A stretch of 64,000 nt of DNA from Saprospiraceae bacterium (GCA_016709995.1 JADJLQ010000003.1:186001-250000), one strand, 5' to 3'; numbered from the stretch's first letter, positions 45,271 to 54,465 are shown. Notes: generated from the letters alone by a model not told the origin. Translations and numbers: made by a program.

Positions 45271-46578
45271 ATGATCCCAGTAGTCAATAGTCCTATAATA
45301 AAGGATATCCATATTACGCCAATAGCCACGGTAGACCCACCTTTATTGAACTCAGCAGGCGTGCATGCTCCTTATGCTTTGAGAACCGTACTGGAGATCA
45401 TCACCCACGATGGCATCACCGGCATCAGCGAAATACCCGGCAACAGAGATATCGACCTGGCCTTAGCAGAAGCAAGAAATATTTTGATCGGAGAAGAGGT
45501 ATTCAATCTCAATAAAATCAAACAGATCCTTACTCAAAAATTTGGGGTAGAATCGACATTGGATAGAGGCCTGGCCCCATGGGATCAGCGAAAACTTGTC
45601 CATATATTCAGTGCTGTAGAGGTAGCCTGCATGGATATCATCGGTAAAGTTTGTGAGATGCCAGTGGTGGATCTTTTAGGTGGTAAAATGAGGGAGGCGG
45701 TGCCGTTTGCAGCTTATTTATTTTATAAGTACGAAGGAGCAGGCGGTGAGTTGGGCAATAGTACAGATCCAACAGCAACCGGCTGGGACGCTGCGCGTCA
45801 AAAAAGCGCCTTGAATCCTTCAGAAGTGGTCGCACAGGCTATAGCGATGTGTAAAGAATTTGGTTTTACATCCATTAAGCTTAAGGGTGGTGCCTTTTCA
45901 CCGCGGGAAGAAACGGATGCTATGCTGGCTTTATTTCAGGCATTTGGTCCGGAAGTCCCATTGCGTTTTGATCCCAATGCCATTTGGAAACTGGAGACTG
46001 CCATTCAATACGGACATGAGATGGAGGGTGTATTAGAATATTTTGAAGATCCGGTAAGAGGCCAGGATAATATGGCTGCTTTGCGCAAGATTTTGAAAAT
46101 GCCTCTGGCTACCAATATGTGTACTACTTCCTTTGAAGATATTCCGGGAAGTATACGATTGGGTTCGGAAGATATTATATTGAGTGATCACCATTTTTGG
46201 GGCGGACTGAGAGCTTCGATGACACTATCGGGTATATGTGATACTTTCGGTAGAGACTTGTCCATGCATTCCAATAGTCATATGGGGATATCGATGGCGG
46301 CGATGGTCCACCTGGGGGCTGCATTGCCGCGTATGCCTTATGCGCTCGACACGCACTATCCCTGGCAGTCAGAGGAAATCATTATGGGTGGTCGATTTAA
46401 GTTTGAACAAGGTGCCGTCGCTGTGCCTCAAGGGCCGGGCTTAGGCATCGAACTGGACAAAAAAGCGTTGGAAAGATTACATCAAAATTATCTCCGCTGC
46501 GGGCTCACCAAACGAGACGATGAGGTTGAAATGCGGAAATTAAATCCTGATTGGAGGTTTATGGCGGTGAGGTGGTAG
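45271..46578 (+). CDS. glucarate dehydratase (enolase superfamily)
   Basis: This 435-residue enzyme converts D-glucarate (and often L-idarate) to 5-dehydro-4-deoxyglucarate using Mg2+. Catalytic residues in GlucD positions can be read: K203/K205 in SIKLKGG, metal ligands D233 in RFDPNAIW, E259 in YFEDPVRG and N282 in ATNMCTT, D306 in LSDHHFWGG, and the general base H337 in MHSNSHMGIS. Length is normal for the family. Its product is the substrate of the DapA-type enzyme encoded convergently at 46811-47734, giving two consecutive steps of aldarate catabolism. Confidence 0.93.
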   Translation: MIPVVNSPIIKDIHITPIATVDPPLLNSAGVHAPYALRTVLEIITHDGITGISEIPGNRDIDLALAEARNILIGEEVFNLNKIKQILTQKFGVESTLDRGLAPWDQRKLVHIFSAVEVACMDIIGKVCEMPVVDLLGGKMREAVPFAAYLFYKYEGAGGELGNSTDPTATGWDAARQKSALNPSEVVAQAIAMCKEFGFTSIKLKGGAFSPREETDAMLALFQAFGPEVPLRFDPNAIWKLETAIQYGHEMEGVLEYFEDPVRGQDNMAALRKILKMPLATNMCTTSFEDIPGSIRLGSEDIILSDHHFWGGLRASMTLSGICDTFGRDLSMHSNSHMGISMAAMVHLGAALPRMPYALDTHYPWQSEEIIMGGRFKFEQGAVAVPQGPGLGIELDKKALERLHQNYLRCGLTKRDDEVEMRKLNPDWRFMAVRW

Positions 46579-46602
46579 CTTGGGCAAATAGGCAAATAGG
46601 CA

Positions 46603-46618
46603 TCCCGAAACTTCGGGA
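46603..46618. terminator. hairpin between convergent genes
   Basis: TCCCGAA-AC-TTCGGGA is a perfect 7-bp stem with a 2-nt centre, 25 bp after glucarate dehydratase. The surroundings contain GGCAAATA repeats. It could act as a bidirectional terminator for the two convergent genes, but there is no T-run. The word is also a common dispersed repeat in Bacteroidota. Confidence 0.4.
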
Positions 46619-46810
46619 GGCAATAAACAATAAGCAATAGGCAAATAGGAAATATGCTATAGATTTGAGCACAGGGCAAATAAATTCGCGTTGTGACGCA
46701 AAGTCGCGAAGTCGTGAGGAAAAGATTTTGAATGCATGAGGATTTGAGCGTGGTGCGGAAAGAACCTTGCAAGTTTGTCCGCTGGGTAGCATTTGAAAAG
46801 GTACAATCAG

Positions 46811-47734
46811 CTAACTTACCAATGCATTTCCATTTTCAATGATCAGCTTCAAAGCAGCTACTTCTTGTTCAGAGGGCATCACCAACGGGGCTCTTACTGC
46901 TCCTGCAGATCGGCCTATGATGGTGGCTCCAGCTTTGATCAGGCTTACGGCATAACCACTTTTCTTTGAGCGTAATCGTACGAGGGGTATATAAAAGGTG
47001 TTTAATATAAGATTGATTGTTGCTTTGTCACCCTGGCGCAGGCTTTTGTAAAAAAGATTGGCGAGTTCGGGTACAAAATTAAATGCCGCTGAGGAATAGG
47101 TATTTACTCCAATGGAAAGATAGGCTTCAGCTATAATCTCTGCGGTAGGGACACCACCGATGTAAGAGAGTCTGTTGCCTACGGTTTTGATAGTATCATT
47201 GAGATCGGCCATGTTACCTGTTCCATCTTTTAGGCCTATAAAATTGGGGCATTGATCTGCCAGCTTTTTTATGTATTCAGCATTTAATACGCCATTGGAT
47301 CGGTTATAATAAATCACCGGAAGGCTGGTACGGTCCATGATGGTTTTTGCATACGCGTAGGTGCCTTCAGGGGGACATTCAGTCAGGTAGGGCGGCATTA
47401 ATAACAAAGCATGAATGCCGGCTTTTTCTGCGATTTTGGCAAACTGAATGGCTTCAGGAATACTCCGGCCCACGCTTGAGATTACGGGAGCATTATCTTT
47501 CACAACCTCACAAGCAGTTTTTACTATTTGAGTATACTCTTCCATGGACAGGGAGAAAAATTCGCCGGTGCCGCCAGCCACAAATACGGAAGACACCCCA
47601 TGCTGCAAAAACCAGGCGATACGCTGAGCATAAGTATCAGGATGAAAATTGCCATGGTCATCCATATCTGTGATGGGGAAAGAAAGAAGGCCATCTTCCA
47701 AAGAGACTCGTATCTGGGATAGTTGAATAGACAT
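46811..47734 (-). CDS. kdgD: 5-dehydro-4-deoxyglucarate dehydratase (DapA family)
   Basis: This 307-residue class I aldolase-type enzyme dehydrates and decarboxylates 5-dehydro-4-deoxyglucarate to 2-oxoglutarate semialdehyde. Family marks are LLSFPITDMD near the start, GGTGEFFSL (54-62), Tyr in VIYYNRSNG (about 143) and the Schiff-base lysine K169 in IGLKDGTGN. DGLLSFPxTxxD and the GEFF sequence favour KdgD over dihydrodipicolinate synthase. It is convergent with glucarate dehydratase. The next enzyme, 2-oxoglutarate semialdehyde dehydrogenase, is not in the window. Confidence 0.9.
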   Translation of the reverse strand: MSIQLSQIRVSLEDGLLSFPITDMDDHGNFHPDTYAQRIAWFLQHGVSSVFVAGGTGEFFSLSMEEYTQIVKTACEVVKDNAPVISSVGRSIPEAIQFAKIAEKAGIHALLLMPPYLTECPPEGTYAYAKTIMDRTSLPVIYYNRSNGVLNAEYIKKLADQCPNFIGLKDGTGNMADLNDTIKTVGNRLSYIGGVPTAEIIAEAYLSIGVNTYSSAAFNFVPELANLFYKSLRQGDKATINLILNTFYIPLVRLRSKKSGYAVSLIKAGATIIGRSAGAVRAPLVMPSEQEVAALKLIIENGNALVS

Positions 47735-47771
47735 ATATAATTGTTTTTGCGAAAGTGTTTTGAGTCAAAAG

Positions 47772-47975
47772 TAATTAAGGCTATCTCTAACAACCTCCTT
47801 TTGCCCGAACGGTAATTTTAATAAAATTACCAAATAAGTTCTTATAAAATCATACTTCGTTGATTTTCAGTTATCCCGTCAAGATCGACGGGACTAGCGC
47901 CTTCAACTCGCCTCGTCTAATTTTATAACAACCAATTTCTGAACAAAACTAGGTAATTAGAGATAGCCTTAATTA
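47772..47975. mobile_element. MITE-like element with 19-bp perfect terminal inverted repeats
   Basis: TAATTAAGGCTATCTCTAA at 47772-47790 is perfectly inverted at 47957-47975, enclosing 166 bp with no open frame of note. An inner hairpin CCCGTC-AAGATC-GACGGG lies near 47876-47893. Size (204 bp), perfect termini and lack of coding capacity fit a non-autonomous miniature inverted-repeat element. Target-site duplication is unclear because the termini are themselves AT-rich. Confidence 0.7.
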
Positions 47976-48028
47976 GTCAAATAATAAAATTTGCTGATCA
48001 GCAAGATCTGTCATCACCTTTTTAGCAT

Positions 48029-49489
48029 CTACATCACTAAAAGTTTATTGGCCATTGAACCATGATCGCTTCTTACCACAATGGTATACATGCCTCGCGG
48101 CAGTCCCTGCACACTAAGAGGAGTCTGACCATATGGGGGATGTATACGCCGGATTAGCTGACCGTTAAAGTTGTATATCAGAATATGAACATTTTTAATT
48201 GAAGACAAATCATCTGACAAATTAATACGAAAGTCATGGTATTCTAAAACTGGATTGGGCGTGATCACAAATCTGGCTGGTATAGAAATATCCCGGGTAG
48301 CAACGGTCACTTCCGGGTTGGTGTAAAAAAAGGTTCTGTTTGATCCATGCAGACCGATAGCTGCTATTCTCGACCCGTCTTCATTGAGCGCTACCGCGTG
48401 GATGATGCCCATACTGATATTGTCATTGGGGTTAGGTATTGTTTTGGAATCGATAAACTTAGGGTCGTTGCTCAATATATCCAGCCGGAGTATCTGTGAG
48501 GTCAATAAGGATCCATTGAAGGAGCCGATCAATCTTCGGTATCCTACGATCAGATTTCCATTGGGTGCAAATTCAAGACTGGTGATCGCTCTGTCGGTAA
48601 AGGGATCATTCAACGAAGTTGCGTTCAAAGGAGTACCATTTTTTTCATCATAGGTGAGAATGGTGGCTACATAGAAAAACGGGTCCTGAGGTAAGCCTCT
48701 TACACCGACCCCAATGAAAATTTTGTCATTGGCTGCTGCGATCGAACCACCTGCCACCCCATTCCAGGTATATGTCCGCTGGCGCCATTGTATATCACCC
48801 TTGTCATCAAAATGAAAGATAGTCGCAGAGTCAGTAAAATTGTGAAAAGCAAAAGAGGTGAAGCCATTGTTTGTAGCGATCAGTCGATAAGGATATTCAA
48901 AAGCACAATCTTCACATGAATTAATAGACTTGGTCCATAGGGTATCCAATTGATCATCGATGGCGGCTAGAAAGATGTCTTCTAAGTCCATACCTTCTGC
49001 TCCTTGTGTGGCTTGCAGTATAAGGGCCCGGTCATTCCTGGCAATAGTCGGGTTGTAGATCAAGGGCGCAGACTGAGTCTTGCCGTGAAGCAAAGATCGT
49101 TGAAGTACGGAGCCTAATCCGGTATCTATGCGAAACAGTGTGATCCTGGCCAGACTATCAGTGGTGACACATTTAGTACATTCTCCGGCAGCGATGAGGG
49201 TGTTGTCTTTATCAAGGACCATATCCTTAATCTTCAATGTAGCACCAGGTGTGTAGGACAGGATTAATCTTTTTATTTCTGCACCGGTAGGAGATAGCTT
49301 CATGACGATGCCATTGTCATTCCATTCACCGGCCCACAATAGATTGCCACCAGGCAGTTGGATCATTTTCCAGGGTCTATTGATGTCTTTCCCAAGTTCT
49401 CCAAAGACCAGGGCAGTATCGTTTTGGGACCAGGTCATGTATGAAAGCAAACAAAGTATTAGTTTTAAAAAAAGCGATCTATAAATCAT
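48029..49489 (-). CDS. T9SS type A sorting domain protein
   Basis: The 486-residue secreted protein has a signal peptide (LFLKLILCLLSYMTWSQ). The central part has repeated beta-propeller-like blades, for example DNTLIAAGECTKC, GNLIVGYRRLIGS and GNLLWAGEWNDNG. The last 80 residues are the Por secretion C-terminal sorting domain: ARFVITPNPV, VHILIYNFNGQLIRR, PLSVQGLPRGMYTIVVRS and a terminal NKLLVM. It should cross the outer membrane through the type IX system and be surface-anchored or released. It is a single gene on the minus strand; the cargo function is unknown. Confidence 0.9.
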   Translation of the reverse strand: MIYRSLFLKLILCLLSYMTWSQNDTALVFGELGKDINRPWKMIQLPGGNLLWAGEWNDNGIVMKLSPTGAEIKRLILSYTPGATLKIKDMVLDKDNTLIAAGECTKCVTTDSLARITLFRIDTGLGSVLQRSLLHGKTQSAPLIYNPTIARNDRALILQATQGAEGMDLEDIFLAAIDDQLDTLWTKSINSCEDCAFEYPYRLIATNNGFTSFAFHNFTDSATIFHFDDKGDIQWRQRTYTWNGVAGGSIAAANDKIFIGVGVRGLPQDPFFYVATILTYDEKNGTPLNATSLNDPFTDRAITSLEFAPNGNLIVGYRRLIGSFNGSLLTSQILRLDILSNDPKFIDSKTIPNPNDNISMGIIHAVALNEDGSRIAAIGLHGSNRTFFYTNPEVTVATRDISIPARFVITPNPVLEYHDFRINLSDDLSSIKNVHILIYNFNGQLIRRIHPPYGQTPLSVQGLPRGMYTIVVRSDHGSMANKLLVM

Positions 49490-49633
49490 GGTGCATGCTT
49501 CGAATTATGAATTTACTAGTAATATAGCGATTAGCCTAATGATCAAGCTGTGTGCGCAGACATTGAATTGGGATAGAGCGTCCTGCTTAAGGGTCCTTAG
49601 GTAAATTAATTTCTAATAAAGCCATCGACAATG

Positions 49634-49683
49634 AAATAATCAGTCAAAAATCCACTTTTTGCCATAATTATGGCTGATTATTT
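49634..49683. other. nested inverted repeats upstream of operator D
   Basis: AAATAATCAG (49634-49643) and CTGATTATTT (49674-49683) are perfect 10-bp arms. Inside lies the palindrome GCCATAATTATGGC (49661-49674). The arms contain the AATCAG/CTGATT word of the permease spacers. Confidence 0.45.
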
Positions 49684-49766
49684 GTAAATGAACATCTTGA
49701 AAGCTTGTGCTTTATAGAAGGGCGAATCGGGAACCTTATTGATTCAAGTTGATTTTAATACACCAG

Positions 49767-49783
49767 TGTGCGGAATCGATACA
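49767..49783 (+). promoter_or_regulatory. predicted operator/UAS D
   Basis: TGTGCGGAATCGATACA is the least typical of the five dyads on the + strand, but its reverse complement TGTATCGATTCCGCACA aligns with operators A and B (TGTATC start). The -24 box starts 53 bp after its last base. Confidence 0.5.
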
Positions 49784-49835
49784 ATTCAAAATCTTTGCCG
49801 TGATGTAATATATAGATAATCAGATATTTGTGATT

Positions 49836-49851
49836 TGGCACGGATCATGGC
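49836..49851 (+). promoter_or_regulatory. sigma-54-like promoter D
   Basis: TGGCACGGATCATGGC has the exact RpoN -24 word TGGCACG, identical for nine bases (TGGCACGGN, with T/A last) to promoter A. The -12 region is ATGG, or GC one base further away. Predicted leader to the ATG at 49915 is about 53 nt. Confidence 0.5.
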
Positions 49852-49914
49852 AGTAGTGAACTGTATTAGGCCTGTTTAACTATAATGCTAATTTCAATTT
49901 AACTATTTGTGTCC

Positions 49915-52284
49915 ATGGTTACCAACTATTTGAAAATAGCCTGGAGGAATCTCGTCAAATATAAAGGGTACACTTTTATCAATTTAAGTGGGCTAGCGGT
50001 AGGGATGGCTTGTTGTATCCTGATTTATTTATGGATCAGTGATGAGTATAATATCGACAAATTTCACAAGTCCGGTGAACAATTGTATTCTGTACTCGAA
50101 AAACAATATCACGATGGAAGGATCGATGTGGTTTCATCCTCTCCTGGTTTGCTGGCGGATGAACTGAAAAAGGTGTTTCCCGAAGTTGAAATGGCTTGCT
50201 CGGTTGATTGGATTAATGTGCGCACATTTCAAGCAGGAGAAAAGATTATTAAAATGCCGGGCATCTATGCCGGTTCTGATTTTTTTAAAATGTTTTCATA
50301 TCCCATCATTCGTGGATATACTGAGACAGCTCTGCAAGGGCCGCTCGATATTTGTATCTCCCGAAAAATGGCTAAACAATTATTTGAATCTGAAGAAGGA
50401 GCAGTGGGTAAGACTCTAAGATTTCAAAATAGCAAAGACCTTAAGATAGCTGCAGTATTTGATGATATCACCAATAACGCGACTCATCAATTTGATTTTG
50501 TGATCAATTGGGATTTCTTTTTGAAAGAAAATGGAGGGGCCAATGACTGGGAAAATAATTTTGCCAGCGCTTACATAAAAATCAGGCCAGATGCCAGTGC
50601 TCAAAAAACAGAAGCAAAGCTTGAACGATTTCTAGATGGATATAATAAAGACCAAAACGATGCTTTTTACATCAGGCTATTTCTTCAAAAATACACGGAT
50701 GCATATTTATACAGCTATTTTGAAAATGGACAACAAGCTGGTGGTCGAATAGAATATGTTCGTTTATTTGGTTGGGCAGGATTATTTATTTTAATTATTG
50801 CTTGTATAAATTTTATGAATTTAGCTACTGCCCGATCTACCAAAAGAGCAAAGGAGGTAGGGTTGAGAAAAGTAATTGGAGCTAATTCAAAATCATTGAT
50901 CTACCAATTTATCGGTGAATCATTCTTGATATCCTTGATTGCCTTCTTGATTGCTTTGACTATGGTGAGTTTGCTATTACCTTATTTTAACCAGCTTACA
51001 CAGAAACAGATGGTAATGCCATTCGGACAGCCAATTTTTATTGTTGTATTGCTTGGCATTTTGATTCTAACAGCTGTGTTTTCAGGAATTTATCCGGCAT
51101 TCTATTTAGCTTCCTTTAACCCTATTGCAATACTTAAAGGCCATCCGGGCCTCCCTGGCAAGGAGGGTGTCCTGAGAAAGGGGTTAGTTGTATTCCAGTT
51201 TGTATTGACTATTGTATTCCTGGTTGGAACAGTGGTAGTGTACAGACAATTGGATTATATTCAGCATAAGTCTTTAGGATATGATAAAGAAAACCTTTTA
51301 AACTTAAGAATAGAAGGAGAGCTTGTTAAAAAATTCAATCTATTTAAAGACCGGGCTGAAACGCTTAAAGGAATAAAATCCATATCAGCCATTTCGGAAA
51401 GACCGACCAAAATCGGAAATACTACAGGCGGTATTCATTGGCCGGGCAAGGATGAATCAGTCAACATCCAATTTGTTTGGGCATCTGTGAGTTATGATTT
51501 AATCCGGACGATGGATTTACAGCTACTGCAGGGCAATGATTTCTCAAAGGAATTGTCAACTGATTCGGTAGGTTATTTAGTGAATGAGACTGCATTGAAG
51601 CGGATCGGGTATCAGGATGCTATAGGTAAGTCATTGAGTATGTGGGGAAGATCGGGCAAAATTATAGGTGTTGTTAAAGATTTTCATTATAATTCTTTGC
51701 ATCAGATCATCGAACCTTTTATCATAAGATTAGTCCCCGTGATGAGTTATGGCAAAGTCCTGGTAAGAACAGAAAAAGGTGAGACTAAAACTGCCCTGGC
51801 AGGATTAGGCAGGCTTTACAAAGAGCTAAATCCTGCATTTCCATTTGAATATGAATTTGCTGATGAAGCATATTCTAAATCGTACCGCTCTGAAGAGGTC
51901 ATCAGTTCTTTGGCAAATATTTTTGCCGGTTTGACCATTTTTATTTCATGTTTAGGTCTTTTTGGACTTGCGGCATTTACGGCTGACCAGAGAATCAAAG
52001 AAATAGGTATTAGAAAGGTGCTTGGAGCCAATACTTTTAATATTATTCGATTGATGTCCGGCGATTTTATAAAATTATTAATTATAGCTTTGATTATTTC
52101 TTTTCCTTTAGCTTGGTGGGGTATGAATAAATGGCTTGAAGCTTATCCTTATAAAATAGTCATTGGCCCGGGCATTTTTGCTTTCGCGGGTATCACTATT
52201 TTGACCATTACCATATTAACCGTTAGTTTTCAGTCGATAAAAGCCGCTATGGCAAACCCTATGAAATCGTTACGAACTGAATAG
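49915..52284 (+). CDS. double-FtsX ABC permease 14 (subtype B, block D)
   Basis: I use the ATG at 49915 (MVTNYLKIAWRNLVKYKGY, 789 residues), which aligns with its relatives; an in-frame GTG at 49909 adds two residues. Subtype B marks are GGRIEYVRLFGWAGLF, CINFMNLATARS with RAKEVGLRKVIGA (about 295), and IHWPGKDES in the second periplasmic domain. VVKDFHYNSLHQIIEP and KEIGIRKVLGAN (about 695) group it with 12 and 18. It ends NPMKSLRTE. It is followed directly by a CTTCGACAAGCTC repeat word and then by a decayed permease. It is the only intact permease of its block. Confidence 0.95.
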   Translation: MVTNYLKIAWRNLVKYKGYTFINLSGLAVGMACCILIYLWISDEYNIDKFHKSGEQLYSVLEKQYHDGRIDVVSSSPGLLADELKKVFPEVEMACSVDWINVRTFQAGEKIIKMPGIYAGSDFFKMFSYPIIRGYTETALQGPLDICISRKMAKQLFESEEGAVGKTLRFQNSKDLKIAAVFDDITNNATHQFDFVINWDFFLKENGGANDWENNFASAYIKIRPDASAQKTEAKLERFLDGYNKDQNDAFYIRLFLQKYTDAYLYSYFENGQQAGGRIEYVRLFGWAGLFILIIACINFMNLATARSTKRAKEVGLRKVIGANSKSLIYQFIGESFLISLIAFLIALTMVSLLLPYFNQLTQKQMVMPFGQPIFIVVLLGILILTAVFSGIYPAFYLASFNPIAILKGHPGLPGKEGVLRKGLVVFQFVLTIVFLVGTVVVYRQLDYIQHKSLGYDKENLLNLRIEGELVKKFNLFKDRAETLKGIKSISAISERPTKIGNTTGGIHWPGKDESVNIQFVWASVSYDLIRTMDLQLLQGNDFSKELSTDSVGYLVNETALKRIGYQDAIGKSLSMWGRSGKIIGVVKDFHYNSLHQIIEPFIIRLVPVMSYGKVLVRTEKGETKTALAGLGRLYKELNPAFPFEYEFADEAYSKSYRSEEVISSLANIFAGLTIFISCLGLFGLAAFTADQRIKEIGIRKVLGANTFNIIRLMSGDFIKLLIIALIISFPLAWWGMNKWLEAYPYKIVIGPGIFAFAGITILTITILTVSFQSIKAAMANPMKSLRTE

Positions 52285-52297
52285 CTTCGACAAGCTC
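52285..52297 (+). repeat. post-stop CTTCGACAAGCTC word after permease 14
   Basis: The word directly abuts the TAG of permease 14; a related GGACAAGTTCAG follows about 15 bp later. Same placement as after permeases 8, 12 and 18. Confidence 0.5.
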
Positions 52298-52415
52298 CTC
52301 TTAAAATTCCAGGACAAGTTCAGCTTTATTGCAAACTCAGATATAAAATACTATTTGACTGGCTCTTAAATCTGATTCTTTAAATTTCGATAAACTCAAT
52401 TTGAAATCTGAATGT

Positions 52416-52713
52416 ATCCTGGCTGATTATCTGAAACTCCGCTGGAGGAACCTTTTCAAATACAAAATGTTTTCCTTCGTCAATATATTTGGGCGGTCAG
52501 CTTCTATGCCAGTCTATAGGTTGATCATGGTGAGATGGGTGGATCAAAAACGGTACTATCAGTTTGAGGCTTAATTTTATGATAGTGGGACAAGGCTCTG
52601 AATCGGCGACCCTGGTTTCGATTTCTGCCTTAGCACGCATGTTTAGCTTAATAGCCATCATTTTTCAAACTTATAAATTATTTGGTCAGAAACCGATAGG
52701 AACCTTAAAATAG
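52416..52713 (+). pseudogene. relic of a fifteenth double-FtsX permease
   Basis: From 52416 one frame reads ILADYLKLRWRNLFKYKMF then SFVNIFGRSASMP to a TAA at 52572. This is the N-terminus of a permease (compare the DYLKIAWRNL pattern) with its start codon changed. Bases up to 52713 in another frame read SLIAIIFQTYKLFGQKPIGT and LK-stop, resembling the C-terminal VSFQTIKAAxxNPIKSLK end. About 2.1 kb of the middle is missing, so this is a whole gene reduced to its two ends by internal deletion. The position, collinear after permease 14, shows block D once had at least two permeases. Confidence 0.75.
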
Positions 52714-52836
52714 TGTGAGACCTTATCTGTAGAACTAAAATAGTTGTTTGCGTGGCAAAATAACTTCATATTAACTTAATATAGCAAGGCCATACTTTTT
52801 ATTATTCTGTGCACCTTTAGAGCATAATATTTTTTT

Positions 52837-53196
52837 ATGAGGTATACAGGGTTGACCTTGTTATTGTTGTTTTTTATTTTGCAGGAAAGTTGCGCTTACG
52901 ACACAGCTTTGCCGGATTGCCGTGCTGATCAAAATACTCCAATTAGTTTTAGATCTGATGTTTTTCCCCTCGTCAACAATACTTGTAATGAATGCCATAG
53001 TGAAAGCAATCATTCCGGAGGAATCATATTATCTGACTACCAGATGATTAAAATCTTTGTCGATAATGGTGAATTCTATAACTCTATTTATTATACGGAC
53101 AATGCTATCCCCATGATGCCTATTGGTGGAAAACTGACTGCATGTGAGCTAAAAGCAATCAAATCATGGATTGATCATCAGAGTCCTGATAACTAA
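52837..53196 (+). CDS. small lipoprotein with c-type haem motif
   Basis: The 119-residue protein has a hydrophobic leader (LTLLLLFFILQ) ending at a cysteine (ESC), suggesting a lipoprotein, although the lipobox is imperfect. A single CNECH haem-attachment motif lies at about 50-54, preceded by FRSDVFPLVNNT. Downstream AIPMMPIGGKLTACELKAIKSWID is the usual end of the cytochrome-c-like domain found in Bacteroidota/planctomycete surface proteins (MPxxGxxLTxxExxxIxxWI). A role in periplasmic or surface electron transfer is plausible. There is no oxidase or partner gene nearby. Confidence 0.8.
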   Translation: MRYTGLTLLLLFFILQESCAYDTALPDCRADQNTPISFRSDVFPLVNNTCNECHSESNHSGGIILSDYQMIKIFVDNGEFYNSIYYTDNAIPMMPIGGKLTACELKAIKSWIDHQSPDN

Positions 53197-53331
53197 TTTG
53201 CAGAAGGAAATAAGGTTAAATCAAACATTAGGTAAATCACTTTTAATGAACACTTTTCACAGATATTTTTGTGAGATTATTTAATCAAAAGTTGATGCAT
53301 AAATCCTCTCCCTCCAGAAGGAATTAATGAA

Positions 53332-53339
53332 TAACTTTG
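53332..53339 (+). promoter_or_regulatory. candidate Bacteroidota -7 box (TAACTTTG)
   Basis: TAACTTTG matches TAnnTTTG exactly but lies only 7 bp before the ATG at 53347, which would make the transcript almost leaderless. No clear -33 element. Tentative. Confidence 0.3.
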
Positions 53340-53346
53340 TTACACT

Positions 53347-54465
53347 ATGAATAATCAACATAATTTATTAAATCTGTCCCGACGCACTTTTGTAAAGAAC
53401 ATGTCACTGGGTGCTTTGTCGATCCCATTAAGCACGATGACCGATCACTCTTTGTATGAGGATAAAAAGCTGGGCGTAGCCCTCGTAGGTTTAGGCCGGT
53501 ACGCATTGAAACTGGCAGAGGGAATAGAGCTTTCTAAATATTGTAAATTGACCGGTATTGTCACAGGTACTCCCGCCAAAGCTGCGGAATGGAGTAAAAA
53601 ATATAATCTCCCTGCAACCAGTGTCTACAATTATGAAACTTTTGATCGCATCGCAGATAATAAAAATATCGATGTGATCTACATCGTCTTGCCTAATGGG
53701 ATGCATAAAGAGTATGCGCTGCGTGCAGCCAAAGCCGGAAAACATGTCATCGTTGAAAAGCCGATGGCCATCAATGCTGCGGAGAGCCTGGAGATCATTC
53801 ATGCCTGCAAAAAGGAAGGAGTGAAACTTGCTGTGGGGTATCGCCTCCACTATGAACCTTATAATATGGAGATGATGAGACTGGGACAGAAAAAAATTTA
53901 TGGTAAGGTACGATTGGTAGAGTCTGAGCTCGGTTATAATATGACCACCATGGATCCAGGTGACTGGCATTTCAATAAAAAGCTTTCAGGAGGAGGCTCA
54001 CTGCAAAACCTGGGTGTATATTGTGTGCAGGCAGCCAGGTATATCCTTGGGGAAGAGCCTACTGCAGTCACTGCTTATTTTGGACCTAATTCAAAGCCAG
54101 AATTATTTAAAGAAGTCGAAGAGTCAGTGCACTGGACCCTGGAGTTTGCCAGTGGGGCCTTAGGACATTCGACCTGTAGTTCTGCCTACCCCCTGGATAG
54201 ACTTTTTGCATCAGCCGAGCAAAATACGTTTGAACTCAACCCGGCCATCAGCTATGGACCATTTCGAGGATGGACCCGGGATGGAGAGTTTAAATTTCCT
54301 GTGACACATATGCAGCAGGTACAGATGGATGAGATGGCCAAAGTATTGCTGGCCGGAAAAGATTTTCCAGAGCATATCAGCGGTTGGGAAGGATATAAAG
54401 ATGCCAAAGTGATCGATGCGATCTACCAATCTGCACAAACCGGAACGAGGGTGCTCATCAAATAA
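53347..54465 (+). CDS. Gfo/Idh/MocA-family oxidoreductase, Tat-exported
   Basis: The 372-residue NAD(P)-dependent sugar or polyol dehydrogenase family protein starts with a twin-arginine leader (SRRTFVKNMSLGALSI). The Rossmann nucleotide motif is GVALVGLGRYALKLA, and the family dinucleotide/catalytic word EKP lies at 137-139 (VIVEKPMA). The C-terminal domain has GGGSLQNLGVYCVQAARYI, typical of glucose-fructose-oxidoreductase-like members that carry tightly bound cofactor in the periplasm. The natural substrate cannot be told. It is followed without a clear gap by the GH16 gene on the same strand. Confidence 0.92.
   Translation: MNNQHNLLNLSRRTFVKNMSLGALSIPLSTMTDHSLYEDKKLGVALVGLGRYALKLAEGIELSKYCKLTGIVTGTPAKAAEWSKKYNLPATSVYNYETFDRIADNKNIDVIYIVLPNGMHKEYALRAAKAGKHVIVEKPMAINAAESLEIIHACKKEGVKLAVGYRLHYEPYNMEMMRLGQKKIYGKVRLVESELGYNMTTMDPGDWHFNKKLSGGGSLQNLGVYCVQAARYILGEEPTAVTAYFGPNSKPELFKEVEESVHWTLEFASGALGHSTCSSAYPLDRLFASAEQNTFELNPAISYGPFRGWTRDGEFKFPVTHMQQVQMDEMAKVLLAGKDFPEHISGWEGYKDAKVIDAIYQSAQTGTRVLIK

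Larger units (their letters stand above)
49490..49914. other. intergenic region at head of block D
   Basis: The gap lies between the divergent T9SS cargo gene and permease 14. It holds a hairpin (49634-49683), operator D (49767-49783) and sigma-54-like box D (49836-49851), listed separately. No gene is seen. Confidence 0.55.

Noticed and set aside
46488..46792. Two overlapping minus-strand open frames after glucarate dehydratase
   Set aside because: They run through GGCAAATA repeats and a hairpin and overlap the 3' end of the glucarate dehydratase gene. Composition is low-complexity with no family resemblance.
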